A stretch of DNA of 64,000 nucleotides from Aliagarivorans marinus DSM 23064 (GCF_000429485.1 NZ_KE386907.1:443096-507095); one strand, 5' to 3'; counted from the stretch's first letter, positions 56,052-64,000 are shown. Notes: generated by a model not told the origin, from the sequence alone. Numbers and translations are program-made.

Positions 56052-56122
56052 TGAATACGATGGCGAGCCATCAATAAATGTGATCCAAGTCACAATGAGA
56101 ATTTTATGTGATTCAAGTCACA
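56052..56122 (-). promoter_or_regulatory. Two CRP sites and promoter of the micro-operon
   Basis: Two perfect CRP cores lie at 56079-56094 (TGTGATCCAAGTCACA) and 56107-56122 (TGTGATTCAAGTCACA), centres 28 bp apart. On the minus strand TATTCA at 56057-56052 is a weak -10 that gives a start near 56045, so the nearer CRP site is centred at -41.5, the exact class II activator position. The farther one is near -69.5. This predicts strong activation by cAMP-CRP. Between 56123 and 56347 I see nothing else. Confidence 0.75.
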
Positions 56123-56347
56123 TTTCAAGTTTAGTTTGCGGTAAATGTCGAAAAAAGCAGAAAATGTTCCTTGAAAATATTTTCAGCGGGGCATAGCCAG
56201 AGCATGTAGCACAATTAGCTGCAAAACAGGGCTATGCATCGAGTAAATACACCGCATAATCTCGCCATTTTCGGCATTGACCAAAAAAACGGCGCGCGAG
56301 CAAGAGCAAAACGAGGGGGATTCCTGCCTTGCACTTCCCCAGAAACG

Positions 56348-56372
56348 AAAAAACCCGCCATAAGGCGGGTTT
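56348..56372 (-). terminator. Terminator of pstS
   Basis: AAACCCGCC (56351-56359) pairs with GGCGGGTTT (56364-56372), loop ATAA, and the minus strand continues in a T-run. It lies about 20 bp after the pstS stop. Confidence 0.85.
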
Positions 56373-56391
56373 TACAAGCTGTTTAGCTAGA

Positions 56392-57366
56392 TTAAAGCTC
56401 GATGCCCAGTTTTTCCAGGTCAGCTTTAACCACTGAAGATGGTAGTGGTACGTAACCATCTTTTGCCACGATTTCCTGACCAGTCTTAGACAGAATCATT
56501 TTCAGGAACTCACGCTCCATTGGAGACAGTGGCTTGTTCGGGTGCTTGTTCACGTATACGTACAAGAAGCGAGACAGCGGGTATTTACCGGCAGCAGCGT
56601 TGTCCAGGCTTGCTTCGATGTAATCATCGCCTTTCTTCGCCAGTGCAACCGCTTTAACGCCAGAGGTCTTGTAACCAATACCTGAGTAGCCGATAGCGTT
56701 CAGAGAAGAAGAAACAGACTGTACTACAGACGCAGAACCAGGCTGCTCGTTCACAGTGTTCTTGAAGTCACCTTTACACAGGGCTTTCTTCTTGAAGTAG
56801 CCGTAGGTGCCTGATACTGAGTTACGACCGAACAGCTGAATGTCGCGGTCAGCCCACTCACCAGACAGGCCTACATCAGACCAACGCTCAGCAGAACCGT
56901 TTTCGCCACACTTCAGAGTAGAAGAGAAGATAGCGTCAACTTGTGCCAGGCTCAGGCCTTCGATTGGGTTGTCTTTGTGAACGAATACCGCCAGTGCATC
57001 GATAGCAACGCGAACCGGGGTAGGCTTGTAGCCGTAACGTTTTTCGAAGGCTTCGATCTCTTTGCTCTTCATTTGACGGCTCATTGGGCCGAACTGGGAA
57101 GTGCCTTCAGTCAGAGCTGGTGGAGCAGTAGAAGAACCTGCAGCTTGAATTTGAACGTTTACGTTTGGATATTCGCGTTTAAACTCTTCGGCCCACAGGG
57201 TCATCATGTTAGCCAGAGTGTCTGAACCTACAGAAGATAGGTTACCTGATACGCCAGTAGTCTTAGTGTATTCTGGCAGGTTGGCATCCAATCCTGCGGC
57301 CAGAACAGAAGTAGTTACAAGCGATGCAGAGATAGCAACCGCGCTTACAAGTTTCTTCAGTGTCAT
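56392..57366 (-). CDS. pstS: Periplasmic phosphate-binding protein PstS
   Basis: Captures phosphate in the periplasm for PstCAB. I start it at [17 protein letters not shown] because GGAG stands seven bases before that ATG. The signal peptide ends about ...SVLAAGLD. The phosphate-site sequence [31 protein letters not shown] and [12 protein letters not shown] is present. The 324 residues are normal. It is about 5 kb from pstCAB-phoU, separated by ppk1, as in other marine gammaproteobacteria with split pst loci. Confidence 0.97.
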   Translation of the reverse strand: MTLKKLVSAVAISASLVTTSVLAAGLDANLPEYTKTTGVSGNLSSVGSDTLANMMTLWAEEFKREYPNVNVQIQAAGSSTAPPALTEGTSQFGPMSRQMKSKEIEAFEKRYGYKPTPVRVAIDALAVFVHKDNPIEGLSLAQVDAIFSSTLKCGENGSAERWSDVGLSGEWADRDIQLFGRNSVSGTYGYFKKKALCKGDFKNTVNEQPGSASVVQSVSSSLNAIGYSGIGYKTSGVKAVALAKKGDDYIEASLDNAAAGKYPLSRFLYVYVNKHPNKPLSPMEREFLKMILSKTGQEIVAKDGYVPLPSSVVKADLEKLGIEL

Positions 57367-57430
57367 TTTGTTCTCCATGAATGACGCGTTTTAGTAAAAA
57401 CGCGAACAAGTATCAGCCAACGTCATGACA

Positions 57431-57464
57431 ATCATATTTCGTTTATATTTCAGAATTGTGACAC
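57431..57464 (-). promoter_or_regulatory. Pho box and -10 of pstS
   Basis: The minus strand reads GTGTCACAATTCTGAAAT at 57464-57447, two CTGTCAT-like heptamers four bases apart (about 5 of 7 each). TATGAT (57436-57431) follows ten bases later as -10, the usual Pho layout. Transcription would start near 57424. The match is weaker than the other two Pho boxes, but the spacing is right. Confidence 0.65.
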
Positions 57465-57491
57465 GATGAAAAAACCCTGATCTGAGGTCAA

Positions 57492-58955
57492 CTAACTGTC
57501 GCCTATTGTTTCCAACGCCAGGCTGTAGGCAACGTAGTACTTGTACACATTGGACACGTAACGCACTGTTTCTGAACCAATAATCCTACCGGCGGCAATC
57601 TCCACATTGCCAAACCAGCGATTCGCATCCAGCCCCATCTCGGCGGCTAACTTGCGCATCTGTTTTAATTTACTTGGCCCAGCATTGTAGCCCGCCCACA
57701 GCATCGCCATTTGGTCGCTGGGGTCTACCCCCTCCATGGGCAGGTAGTGCTCGCGCAGCCAGTCGAGGTAGCGCACCCCGGCTAAGATGTTCTGCTCCGG
57801 GTCATTGAGATCGTTTATCCCCACCTGCTTAGCGGTGGCTGGCAGCAGCTGCATAATCCCTTTCGCGCCGCGATGGCTCACCTTGCTGTTGTCCAGTTTG
57901 CTTTCTTGGAAGGCCTGCGCAATCAACGCCAAGGAGTTGAAGCTGTACTCCTCGGCGTATTTCTCAAAATAAGGTAAATAGCGATGGATCCGGTCACGCG
58001 CTTGGGCCTCATCCAGATCGGCGATCCATGCAGTTTGATCAAAGTAGCGATTGAGCAGCATATTACCGAGTAGACTGCCCTGCTTGGCCTTGCTGGCCAC
58101 ATAGCTTTGCACGCTATCCAATAACTGCGGATTGTCTTTGCGCACCGCCCAACCGAGTTTCTGCTCGCGACTCACCTGCAGGTGACTATCTAATCGCAGC
58201 TGTGGATAGACCTTTTGCCACAACTGTGCCTTGTAATCATCAATCAAGGTGCGTGGGATAACGCCAGCATTGACCAACTCCAGCAAGTCCTCCGAGAGCA
58301 GGTGCTCGTCGGCCTCCACAATCTTGATAGGCTTTTTGCCTTCTATCTGTAGCGTTAGGTTCAGCGCCTTAAGGTGCTCCACGTAAGAGCTGCCCTTAAG
58401 CACATGGATCTCCTTACCCGATAACTCCCCCCAACTCGTCACCTCGGGCTGGCTGGTATTGCTGACCAGTATCTCGCTCACCCCTTGGGCGTTGCCCAGA
58501 GCGAAACTAACCTGTTTGCTGCGCTCGGGGGTAGCGGTCAGAAAAGCCGCCGCAATATCGCCCTTGCCTTGCTGCAGATAGGGCAACAGCTGATCGAAGT
58601 TAACCGGCAGCAGCTTCACCTTGACCTTGTCCACATCACGGCGAATACCCTGATTTAAAAACGCCTCGTAGTGACGCAACAGCTCAACCTGAATACCCAT
58701 CATCTCGCCGTTAGCAATATAAAAGTCGGACTTACCGTAGGTGACCAAGGCGCGGATCACCTTGCGCTCGCGCAGCGCATCAAGATCGCCGGTGAAATCA
58801 TCGTCTACGTAGAAGGGATAGAGCTCGGGGTCGGCCGAGGGCAGTTCAGCCAGTTCCTGCTCGGCGCGCAGCCACAGCGGCCAACAGCAGAGCAGCGCCA
58901 ACAAGGCGATGAAGGGTGTAGTTAGAGATGGCAGGTAATGCTGAGCAGGTCGCAC
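57492..58955 (-). CDS. Membrane-associated lytic transglycosylase, MltF-like
   Basis: Periplasmic enzyme that cuts peptidoglycan. It has a signal sequence (FIALLALLCCWPLWLRA), a solute-binding type domain (about residues 40-290), then the SLT domain (about 310-480) with the catalytic Glu in AQAFQESKLD and the AKGIMQLLPATA motif. The 487 residues are typical of MltF (YfhD). It starts at GTG with AGGAG in front. That binding site lies in an inverted repeat (58959-58998). It is 72 bp downstream of phoR, on the same strand, and so may be under PhoB control. Confidence 0.88.
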   Translation of the reverse strand: MRPAQHYLPSLTTPFIALLALLCCWPLWLRAEQELAELPSADPELYPFYVDDDFTGDLDALRERKVIRALVTYGKSDFYIANGEMMGIQVELLRHYEAFLNQGIRRDVDKVKVKLLPVNFDQLLPYLQQGKGDIAAAFLTATPERSKQVSFALGNAQGVSEILVSNTSQPEVTSWGELSGKEIHVLKGSSYVEHLKALNLTLQIEGKKPIKIVEADEHLLSEDLLELVNAGVIPRTLIDDYKAQLWQKVYPQLRLDSHLQVSREQKLGWAVRKDNPQLLDSVQSYVASKAKQGSLLGNMLLNRYFDQTAWIADLDEAQARDRIHRYLPYFEKYAEEYSFNSLALIAQAFQESKLDNSKVSHRGAKGIMQLLPATAKQVGINDLNDPEQNILAGVRYLDWLREHYLPMEGVDPSDQMAMLWAGYNAGPSKLKQMRKLAAEMGLDANRWFGNVEIAAGRIIGSETVRYVSNVYKYYVAYSLALETIGDS

Positions 58956-58958
58956 GAA

Positions 58959-58998
58959 GCTCTCCTAAAAGCTTGAATTACCTCAAGTATAGGAGAGC
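58959..58998 (-). promoter_or_regulatory. Hairpin that covers the mltF-like ribosome binding site
   Basis: On the minus strand GCTCTCCTA (58998-58990) can pair fully with TAGGAGAGC (58967-58959), and CTTGA with TCAAG inside. The 3' arm contains the AGGAG ribosome binding site, three bases before the GTG start. The RNA could therefore fold into a stem of nine pairs plus an inner stem of five and block translation. No T-run follows, so it is not a plain terminator. Confidence 0.7.
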
Positions 58999-59027
58999 GT
59001 TCGAAGAAAGAAGGGTTAGACCTTTTG

Positions 59028-60332
59028 TTAAGCCTTGTTGTTGACCAGCAGCTTATTGGGGATCACGAAGTAGAAGCTACTGCCCTTACCCAGCTTGGAT
59101 TTGATCTTCAACTCGCTGTTGTGGTGCTCCAGCGCGTGCTTAACAATCGACAGCCCTAAGCCAGCGCCACCGGTCTCGCGAGAGCGTGCCTTATCGACCC
59201 GATAGAAGCGCTCTGTGAGGCGCGCCAAGTGCTTCGGACCAATGCCCGGGCCACTGTCTGTTACACAGAACATTGCGCCTTTTTCGTCGCGCTGCCAAGA
59301 GATCTCGATAACTCCGGGCTCGGTGCAGTACTTGATTGCATTGACCATCAGGTTGGCGCAGGCGCTGCGCAGTTGGTCCTGATCGCCCAGCACATGGATG
59401 CTCTCATCCACATCGAAGCGGATCTGCAGCTGTTTGTCTTTGGCCAGACTCTGCGCTTCTGACTCCATACCTTGGAGGATCACCGGAACGTTGATGCTCT
59501 CCTTGCTACGGGTAATCGGCGAGGCCTCAATCTTGGCCAGCGTCAACAGCTGATTAACCAGATTCTCCATCCGTGCGCTTTGGTCGAGCATGGTGGCGCG
59601 AGCACGCGGCCATAGCATCGGCTCAACTTCATTCTCGTCAAGCATCTCCAGATAACCGCGCAGCACAGTCAGCGGCGTGCGTAGCTCGTGGCTTACGTTG
59701 GAGACAAACTGCTTACGCATCTTCTCAAGACGGCGCAACTGGGTCACATCGCGCACCACCAGCAGCAGTTGCTTGTCGCTGTAGGGCATCACCCGGAACT
59801 CCAACAACTTGCCCGGCTCCTTGGTGCTCTCAATCTCCAACGGCGTCTCAAACTCGCCCTTGTTGATGTAGTTAACGAACACCGGCACCCGAATAAGGTT
59901 GGTCAGATGTTGCCCCTGATCGCCGGGCCACTGCAGCCCCAGCATCTTTCTCGCCAGCTGGTTACACCACAAGATAGTGCGGTCTTGGCTAATCACCACA
60001 ATCGAATCGGGCAAGGCCTCTGCACCAAGGCGGAAGTACTTCATCAGCTGGGCCAACTCGCGTTCGCGGTTTAAGCGTCGTTTGAGCAGGTTATAGATGC
60101 CATGGAACACCGCTTCCCAACTACCGGTGCCATGTGGGGGTGAGAGCTTGCGTTGGTTGTATAGCCAATGCAGAAGTCGGTACTGTTGGCGATACAGCCA
60201 AAAGATGTGCAGCAGCGCAGCTGCCAAGACGCTTTCAAGAAGATAGCCGGTAAGCGCGCCCGCAATAAACAATGGCGAGTACAGAAGACATACTCGCCAT
60301 AGAATGCGTCGCCACGAAAAGGGCACGAACAT
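59028..60332 (-). CDS. phoR: Phosphate regulon sensor kinase PhoR
   Basis: Membrane histidine kinase that phosphorylates PhoB when phosphate is low, controlled by PstSCAB and PhoU. The 434 residues show membrane segments near the N-terminus (LYSPLFIAGALTGYLLES), a PAS domain (about 100-200), the HisKA site with its His in FVSNVSHELRTPL, and the ATPase domain with N box LMVNAIKY, G1 DSGPGIGP and GGAGLGLSIVKH. It lies 6 bp after phoB. Confidence 0.96.
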   Translation of the reverse strand: MFVPFSWRRILWRVCLLYSPLFIAGALTGYLLESVLAAALLHIFWLYRQQYRLLHWLYNQRKLSPPHGTGSWEAVFHGIYNLLKRRLNRERELAQLMKYFRLGAEALPDSIVVISQDRTILWCNQLARKMLGLQWPGDQGQHLTNLIRVPVFVNYINKGEFETPLEIESTKEPGKLLEFRVMPYSDKQLLLVVRDVTQLRRLEKMRKQFVSNVSHELRTPLTVLRGYLEMLDENEVEPMLWPRARATMLDQSARMENLVNQLLTLAKIEASPITRSKESINVPVILQGMESEAQSLAKDKQLQIRFDVDESIHVLGDQDQLRSACANLMVNAIKYCTEPGVIEISWQRDEKGAMFCVTDSGPGIGPKHLARLTERFYRVDKARSRETGGAGLGLSIVKHALEHHNSELKIKSKLGKGSSFYFVIPNKLLVNNKA

Positions 60333-60338
60333 TGATAT

Positions 60339-61031
60339 TTATTTCACTCTGGTAGAGAAGCGGTAGCCGCTGCCTCGAACTGTTTGAATAAGCTTATCAT
60401 AGCCCTGATATCCGATCGCCTTACGTAAGCGACGAATATGCACATCAACGGTACGGTCTTCCACGTACACGTTGGTCCCCCAAACGTTGTTCAACAGCTG
60501 CTCGCGACTATATACCCGCTCTGGGTGAGTCATAAAGAAGTGCAGCAGTTTAAACTCGGTGGGGCCCATATCCAAGGGTTCGTTCTCAATGGTTACGCGA
60601 TGAGATACCGGATCAAGGCGCAGCGCCTGAACTTCGATGGTCTCTTCCAGCGAGGTGGGAGACACACGGCGAATGACCGCCTTAACGCGAGCCATTAATT
60701 CTTTTGGAGAGAACGGCTTGGTCATATAGTCGTCGGCACCGGCTTCGAGGCCCTGTACCTTGTCTTCTTCTTCACCTTTCGCGGTCAGCATGATAACCGG
60801 GATTTGGCGGGTCAGATCGTGACGACGCATGTGTTTGATGATGTTGATTCCACTGCCGCCGGGCAGCATCCAATCAACTAATACCAGTTCGGGATAAGGC
60901 TCCTTTAACTGAGCGATTGCATCTTCGAAATCGGAGGCTTCCACAGGCTCGTATCCGTTCTGCTCCAACACGAAACACAGCATCTCGCGGATTGGTGCTT
61001 CATCTTCTACGACAAGAATTTTCCTTGGCAT
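60339..61031 (-). CDS. phoB: Phosphate regulon response regulator PhoB
   Basis: Transcription factor that binds Pho boxes. The receiver domain shows [11 protein letters not shown], the phospho-Asp in [13 protein letters not shown] and Lys in [12 protein letters not shown]. The winged-helix DNA-binding domain has [20 protein letters not shown]. The 230 residues match E. coli PhoB. A perfect Pho box at 61079-61096 shows that it controls its own gene and phoR. Confidence 0.98.
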   Translation of the reverse strand: MPRKILVVEDEAPIREMLCFVLEQNGYEPVEASDFEDAIAQLKEPYPELVLVDWMLPGGSGINIIKHMRRHDLTRQIPVIMLTAKGEEEDKVQGLEAGADDYMTKPFSPKELMARVKAVIRRVSPTSLEETIEVQALRLDPVSHRVTIENEPLDMGPTEFKLLHFFMTHPERVYSREQLLNNVWGTNVYVEDRTVDVHIRRLRKAIGYQGYDKLIQTVRGSGYRFSTRVK

Positions 61032-61062
61032 TTTTGCATCTCTATCAAAAAGAATTGTGGCA

Positions 61063-61096
61063 ATTATGCGGCGATTGAATGACAGATTTATGACAG
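61063..61096 (-). promoter_or_regulatory. Perfect Pho box and -10 of phoB
   Basis: The minus strand reads CTGTCATAAATCTGTCAT at 61096-61079, two perfect heptamers with a four-base spacer. CATAAT at 61068-61063 follows ten bases later as -10. Transcription would start near 61056. Between 61097 and 61339 I found no second clear promoter, although a TATAAA at 61233-61238 might serve the next gene. Confidence 0.92.
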
Positions 61097-61339
61097 ACTT
61101 TACGAAGATTCAAGGACTTATTGAATTTATTTTTTCACCAAATTAGTGCGCGCATTGTTGGCGCAGTCAAGTTTGCACCAATTTGGTTCGTAAACATTCC
61201 CGTAACAGAATTGGGGTTTATCTTCCGTTTATATAAAAACGTCATTAAAACAGCTACTTAACAAACCAGTTCACATATCAATCAACGAGTTGGCACTGCC
61301 ACTGCAACCCTCTTGGCAACATTTAGCTTAACGGTAGTG

Positions 61340-62227
61340 ATGTACATGAAAGCGAACAGTGACGATCAATTCTCCTATGTTTCCCCCGAGCAACTGCTCG
61401 TGTTTACCGATCTTGACGGCACTTTGTTAGACCATGATAACTATTCTGCAGAGGCCGCGCTGCCCACCATCGCACGCCTACAAAAACTCGCTGTGCCGAT
61501 CATCTTTGTCACCAGCAAGACCTTGGTTGAGGTGATCGAGCTTCAAAACAGCCTTAATCTGCACCACCCCTTTGCAGTAGAGAACGGCGCGGCAATCTGT
61601 ATCCCGGCAGATAGCGCGCTGCAATGCGACGAACTCTCCGAAACCAAATTCGGCAAAGGCCGCTGGAAGATCGCCTTGTTCGGCCCCAGCTACCCGGATA
61701 TCTGCCAGCACCTCTGCCAAATCAGAAACCAGCAGCACTTCCGCTTCCAAGGCTTTAGCGATATGAGCGATGAAGAGCTGCAACTACACACCGGGCTGGA
61801 CCGCTATCGGGCCAAACTGGCTAAACAGCGCCTGGCCTCTGAGCCGCTGCTATGGAACGACAGCGACGAAAATCTCAGCAAATTTAAACAAGCCCTCCAG
61901 GCACTTGGCTTAGAGCTCACCCGCGGTGGCCGCTTCTATCACGTCAAAGCAGCATTCGATAAGGCCGACGCAATGGCCTGGCTGGTCGATAAGTACAGCA
62001 CCAGCTTTACCCGCAGCTACCGCTCTTTGGCCTTGGGCGACAGCGAAAACGACCGCCGCATGCTGGAACATGCCGACGTGGCGATTGTTATCCCGCGCAA
62101 ACACGACGCCCCGCTGGAGATTAACCGCATGCACAGCATATTGGCCCCCCACCCCGGGCCATTCGGCTGGTCCCAATCCATAGAACAAATCTTGAATACG
62201 AGCATAAAAGGAGTGAATCATGGCTGA
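61340..62227 (+). CDS. Mannosyl/glucosyl-3-phosphoglycerate phosphatase (MpgP/YedP-like)
   Basis: HAD-family (type IIB) phosphatase of about 295 residues. Motif I is LVFTDLDGTLLDHDNYS, motif II FVTSKTLVE, and the IIB cap lies in the middle. Motif IV is LALGDSENDRRML. It is expected to remove the phosphate from a glycosyl-3-phosphoglycerate to give glucosyl- or mannosylglycerate. E. coli YedP and archaeal MpgP are relatives. I start at ATG 61340 or the in-frame ATG at 61346, rather than the TTG at 61313, which lacks a binding site. It overlaps the next gene by eight bases. Confidence 0.85.
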   Translation: MYMKANSDDQFSYVSPEQLLVFTDLDGTLLDHDNYSAEAALPTIARLQKLAVPIIFVTSKTLVEVIELQNSLNLHHPFAVENGAAICIPADSALQCDELSETKFGKGRWKIALFGPSYPDICQHLCQIRNQQHFRFQGFSDMSDEELQLHTGLDRYRAKLAKQRLASEPLLWNDSDENLSKFKQALQALGLELTRGGRFYHVKAAFDKADAMAWLVDKYSTSFTRSYRSLALGDSENDRRMLEHADVAIVIPRKHDAPLEINRMHSILAPHPGPFGWSQSIEQILNTSIKGVNHG

Positions 62228-63434
62228 TTTTTACCAGAATGGCATAGTCACCACCTTACACAACCTGACCGACCGCTCTACCGAAGAGCTGGAGCAGGAG
62301 CTAATCAGCTTCTCGAAAATCCGGCCGATGAGTCTGGTTCTGCCTTCCCTCTACTCCGAGCTAGAGCGCCCTGCGCTAGCAAAGATTATCGAGGAGCTGG
62401 CCAAGGTCCCCTATCTCAGTGAGATTATCATTGGCCTGGATCAAGCCACTGCCGAGCAGTTTGAGCACGCCCAGCAATACTTTGGCGATCTGCCCCAGCA
62501 CGTGCGTATCCTTTGGAACGACGGGCCGCGCCTGCGCGCCCTTGATGGCCAGCTAAACGAGCACAACCTGTCGCCACGCGAGCCCGGCAAGGGCCGCAAC
62601 GTCTGGTACTGTTTTGGCTATGCACTGGCCTCTGGCAAGGGCAAGGCGATTGCCCTGCACGATTGCGACATCACCACCTACAGCCGCGATATGCTGGCGC
62701 GACTGCTCTACCCAGTGGCCAACCCACTGTTTAACTACGAGTTCTGTAAAGGCTTCTACGCCCGCTACGCCGATGGCAAGCTAAATGGCCGGGTTGCCCG
62801 CCTGCTGGTCACGCCGCTGCTAAAAGCATTGAAGAAGATTGAAGGCTACGACGACTACCTCGATTACCTGGATAGCTTCCGCTATAGCCTCGCGGGCGAG
62901 TTCTCCATGCAATCGGATGTACTGAACGACCTGCGCATTCCCTCAGACTGGGGCTTAGAGATTGGGGTGTTATCTGAGATCTACCGCAACCACTCAACTC
63001 GCCGCATCTGTCAGGTGGATATCGCCGACGTTTACGACCATAAGCACCAAGATCTCGGCAATGAAGGCCTTGATGGCGGCTTAGCCAAGATGGCCACTGA
63101 CATCACCAAAGCGGTGATCCGCAAACTGGCCACCCAGGGCCATGAGTTCAGCCCCGGCAAGCTGCGCACCCTAAAAGCCACCTACTACCGCATGGCCTTG
63201 GACTTTATCGAGAACTACCAAGCCGATGCCCTAATCAACGGCCTGCGCCTGGACCGTCACGCCGAAGAGAAAGCCGTAGAGCTGTTCGCCAAAGCGATTA
63301 TGAGTGCTGGCGAGACTTTCTTAGAGCGCCCCGCAGAGACGCCGTTTATCCCAAGCTGGAACCGCGTACAGAGCGCCATTCCAGAATTCATGGAAAAACT
63401 CTACGAAGCGGTGGAAGCGGACAACTGCCGTTAA
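62220..63434 (+). CDS. Glucosyl-3-phosphoglycerate synthase-like glycosyltransferase (GpgS type)
   Basis: Retaining GT-A glycosyltransferase that would join glucose from an NDP-glucose to 3-phosphoglycerate. The opening DFYQNGIVTTLHNL and SLVLPSLYSELERPALAKII fit the GpgS family found in Methanococcoides and Persephonella. The DxD metal site is in ALHDCDITTYSR, and GLEIGVLSEI is another conserved block. The 404 residues match. Overlap with the phosphatase gene makes a two-gene pathway for the solute glucosylglycerate, used in salt or nitrogen stress. The acceptor is inferred. Confidence 0.82.
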   Translation: MADFYQNGIVTTLHNLTDRSTEELEQELISFSKIRPMSLVLPSLYSELERPALAKIIEELAKVPYLSEIIIGLDQATAEQFEHAQQYFGDLPQHVRILWNDGPRLRALDGQLNEHNLSPREPGKGRNVWYCFGYALASGKGKAIALHDCDITTYSRDMLARLLYPVANPLFNYEFCKGFYARYADGKLNGRVARLLVTPLLKALKKIEGYDDYLDYLDSFRYSLAGEFSMQSDVLNDLRIPSDWGLEIGVLSEIYRNHSTRRICQVDIADVYDHKHQDLGNEGLDGGLAKMATDITKAVIRKLATQGHEFSPGKLRTLKATYYRMALDFIENYQADALINGLRLDRHAEEKAVELFAKAIMSAGETFLERPAETPFIPSWNRVQSAIPEFMEKLYEAVEADNCR

Positions 63435-63455
63435 GCATTCAAACTCCCTTTGAGC

Positions 63456-63487
63456 GCGCCATCAGGCCTCCCCTGATGGCGCTTTCT
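63456..63487 (+). terminator. Terminator of the glucosylglycerate operon
   Basis: GCGCCATCAGG (63456-63466) pairs perfectly with CCTGATGGCGC (63472-63482), followed by TTTCT. It lies 22 bp after the glycosyltransferase stop. The T-run is short but the stem is 11 bp. Confidence 0.75.
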
Positions 63488-63612
63488 AGCCTTTTCAGTA
63501 CGACAATCGCACCCGCTCGATTGTCGTAGCATCAATTAGCCCCTCTTGCAGATGAAATCTCCAAACTGGCATTAGCAAAACGGCCAAGTGTTAGTGCACG
63601 CTCACTTCACAA

Positions 63613-63644
63613 TTGACAATTAAGTTATTGTTTAACATTATATT
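63613..63644 (+). promoter_or_regulatory. Promoter of the lipoprotein gene
   Basis: TTGACA (63613-63618) is a perfect -35. AT-rich -10 candidates follow (CATTAT at 63636 with 17-bp spacing, TTATAT at 63638 with 19). It lies about 40-65 bp before the ATG at 63682. Confidence 0.5.
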
Positions 63645-63681
63645 TCAGCAATTACCCTACTTATACATTAAAGGATTGAAT

Positions 63682-64000
63682 ATGAACAACGGAGTGTTAA
63701 AGAGCATTTTTGCCTCTTTGCTGTGTGTACTCTTGTTTGCATGTGGGGGCAGTTCATCAGGCGGTGATGACGACAATAGCCCTTCATTAAAAGGGACTGT
63801 GCAAGCGTTCTATAGCGACCAACCGGTAGCGAACGCACAAGTCAGTTTGTATGCCAACGGTTCATTGGTCGCTCAAGGCCAGACCAATAACGCTGGCGAT
63901 TTTTCTATCGAGTATGATTCAGCAGCCTTGGACGGCAGAGTGACCCTGTCCGCCACGGCGCAAGGCTACGGCGAGACCGCTCAGACCCTTTCTCTTCAGC
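63682..64000 (+). CDS. Secreted lipoprotein, N-terminal part (runs off the right edge)
   Basis: The first 106 residues of a lipoprotein. The signal sequence is SIFASLLCVLLFACGGSS, with the lipobox LFAC followed by Gly at about residue 21. A Gly/Ser/Asp-rich linker (SSSGGDDDN) follows, then a beta-sandwich like a carboxypeptidase regulatory or Ig-type domain (LKGTVQAFYSDQPVANAQVS, NNAGDFSIEYDS). AAGGA stands seven bases before the ATG. The function cannot be told from this part. Confidence 0.75.
   Translation, partial: MNNGVLKSIFASLLCVLLFACGGSSSGGDDDNSPSLKGTVQAFYSDQPVANAQVSLYANGSLVAQGQTNNAGDFSIEYDSAALDGRVTLSATAQGYGETAQTLSLQ

Noticed and set aside
61313-61339. Phosphatase start at an upstream TTG
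   Set aside because: No ribosome binding site precedes it and the added residues do not resemble the family.
1-64000. tRNA, rRNA, prophage or insertion sequence
   Set aside because: I looked for tRNA T-loop patterns, transposase-like or integrase-like frames, and flanking direct repeats, and found none.

Overview
The window reads as one stretch of chromosome from a motile, free-living, probably marine gammaproteobacterium of the Shewanella/Ferrimonas/Vibrio/Aeromonas kind. The reasons are a polar-type flagellar locus that includes flhF, flhG and fliA, the long gammaproteobacterial forms of PstA and PstC, a DUF3802-type protein, alaA, metR and class Ia nrdAB with a yfaE ferredoxin. I saw no rRNA, tRNA, CRISPR array, prophage or insertion sequence. 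Almost all of it is densely packed core genome. The unusual material is mostly in intergenic DNA.

Layout. 1-20009 (minus strand): flagellar and chemotaxis genes in the order fliEFGHIJ, fliKLMNOPQR-flhB, flhA-flhF-flhG-fliA-cheY-cheZ (cheZ runs off the left edge), with sigma-54 type promoters before fliE, fliK and flhA. 20038-23684: two EAL-domain proteins (one with a periplasmic sensor, one EAL-HDOD) lie where flrA/B/C would often be. 23796-27289: aroA, hisC and serC, followed by gyrA (27455-30163). 30374-35864 (plus strand): ubiG, a MupP/Gph-like phosphatase, then nrdA-nrdB-yfaE behind a control region with NrdR boxes and a DnaA box. 35948-43342: a secreted hypothetical protein, DUF3802, metR, alaA, a dGTPase-like protein, an FNR-controlled CBS protein, a candidate small RNA, an EamA transporter and acpH. 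43405-45804: aceA and about 1 kb of gene-poor DNA that carries a heptamer repeat. 45805-61031: a phosphate region with pstC-pstA-pstB-phoU, gcvR-like-ppk1, GNAT, a Dyp peroxidase, a CRP-controlled cluster of tiny ORFs, pstS, an mltF-like gene, phoR and phoB. 61340-63434: a phosphatase/glycosyltransferase pair for glucosylglycerate-type solutes. 63682-end: the start of a lipoprotein.

How the parts fit. Three good Pho boxes (before pstC, pstS and phoB) show that PhoB controls its own uptake system, and ppk1 beside them stores the phosphate taken up. The EAL proteins lower c-di-GMP next to the motility genes. nrdAB and the dGTPase-like enzyme both act on dNTP pools. Global carbon and oxygen regulators appear as clear CRP and FNR sites in front of small, poorly described genes.

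Best candidates for something undescribed: (1) a CRP-driven micro-operon at 55774-56122 coding for proteins of 32 and 33 residues, possibly also one of 17; (2) a putative CRP-controlled small RNA at about 41576-41716; (3) a hairpin that hides the ribosome binding site of the mltF-like gene, at 58959-58998. These three are inferences from sequence signals and need transcript or translation data.
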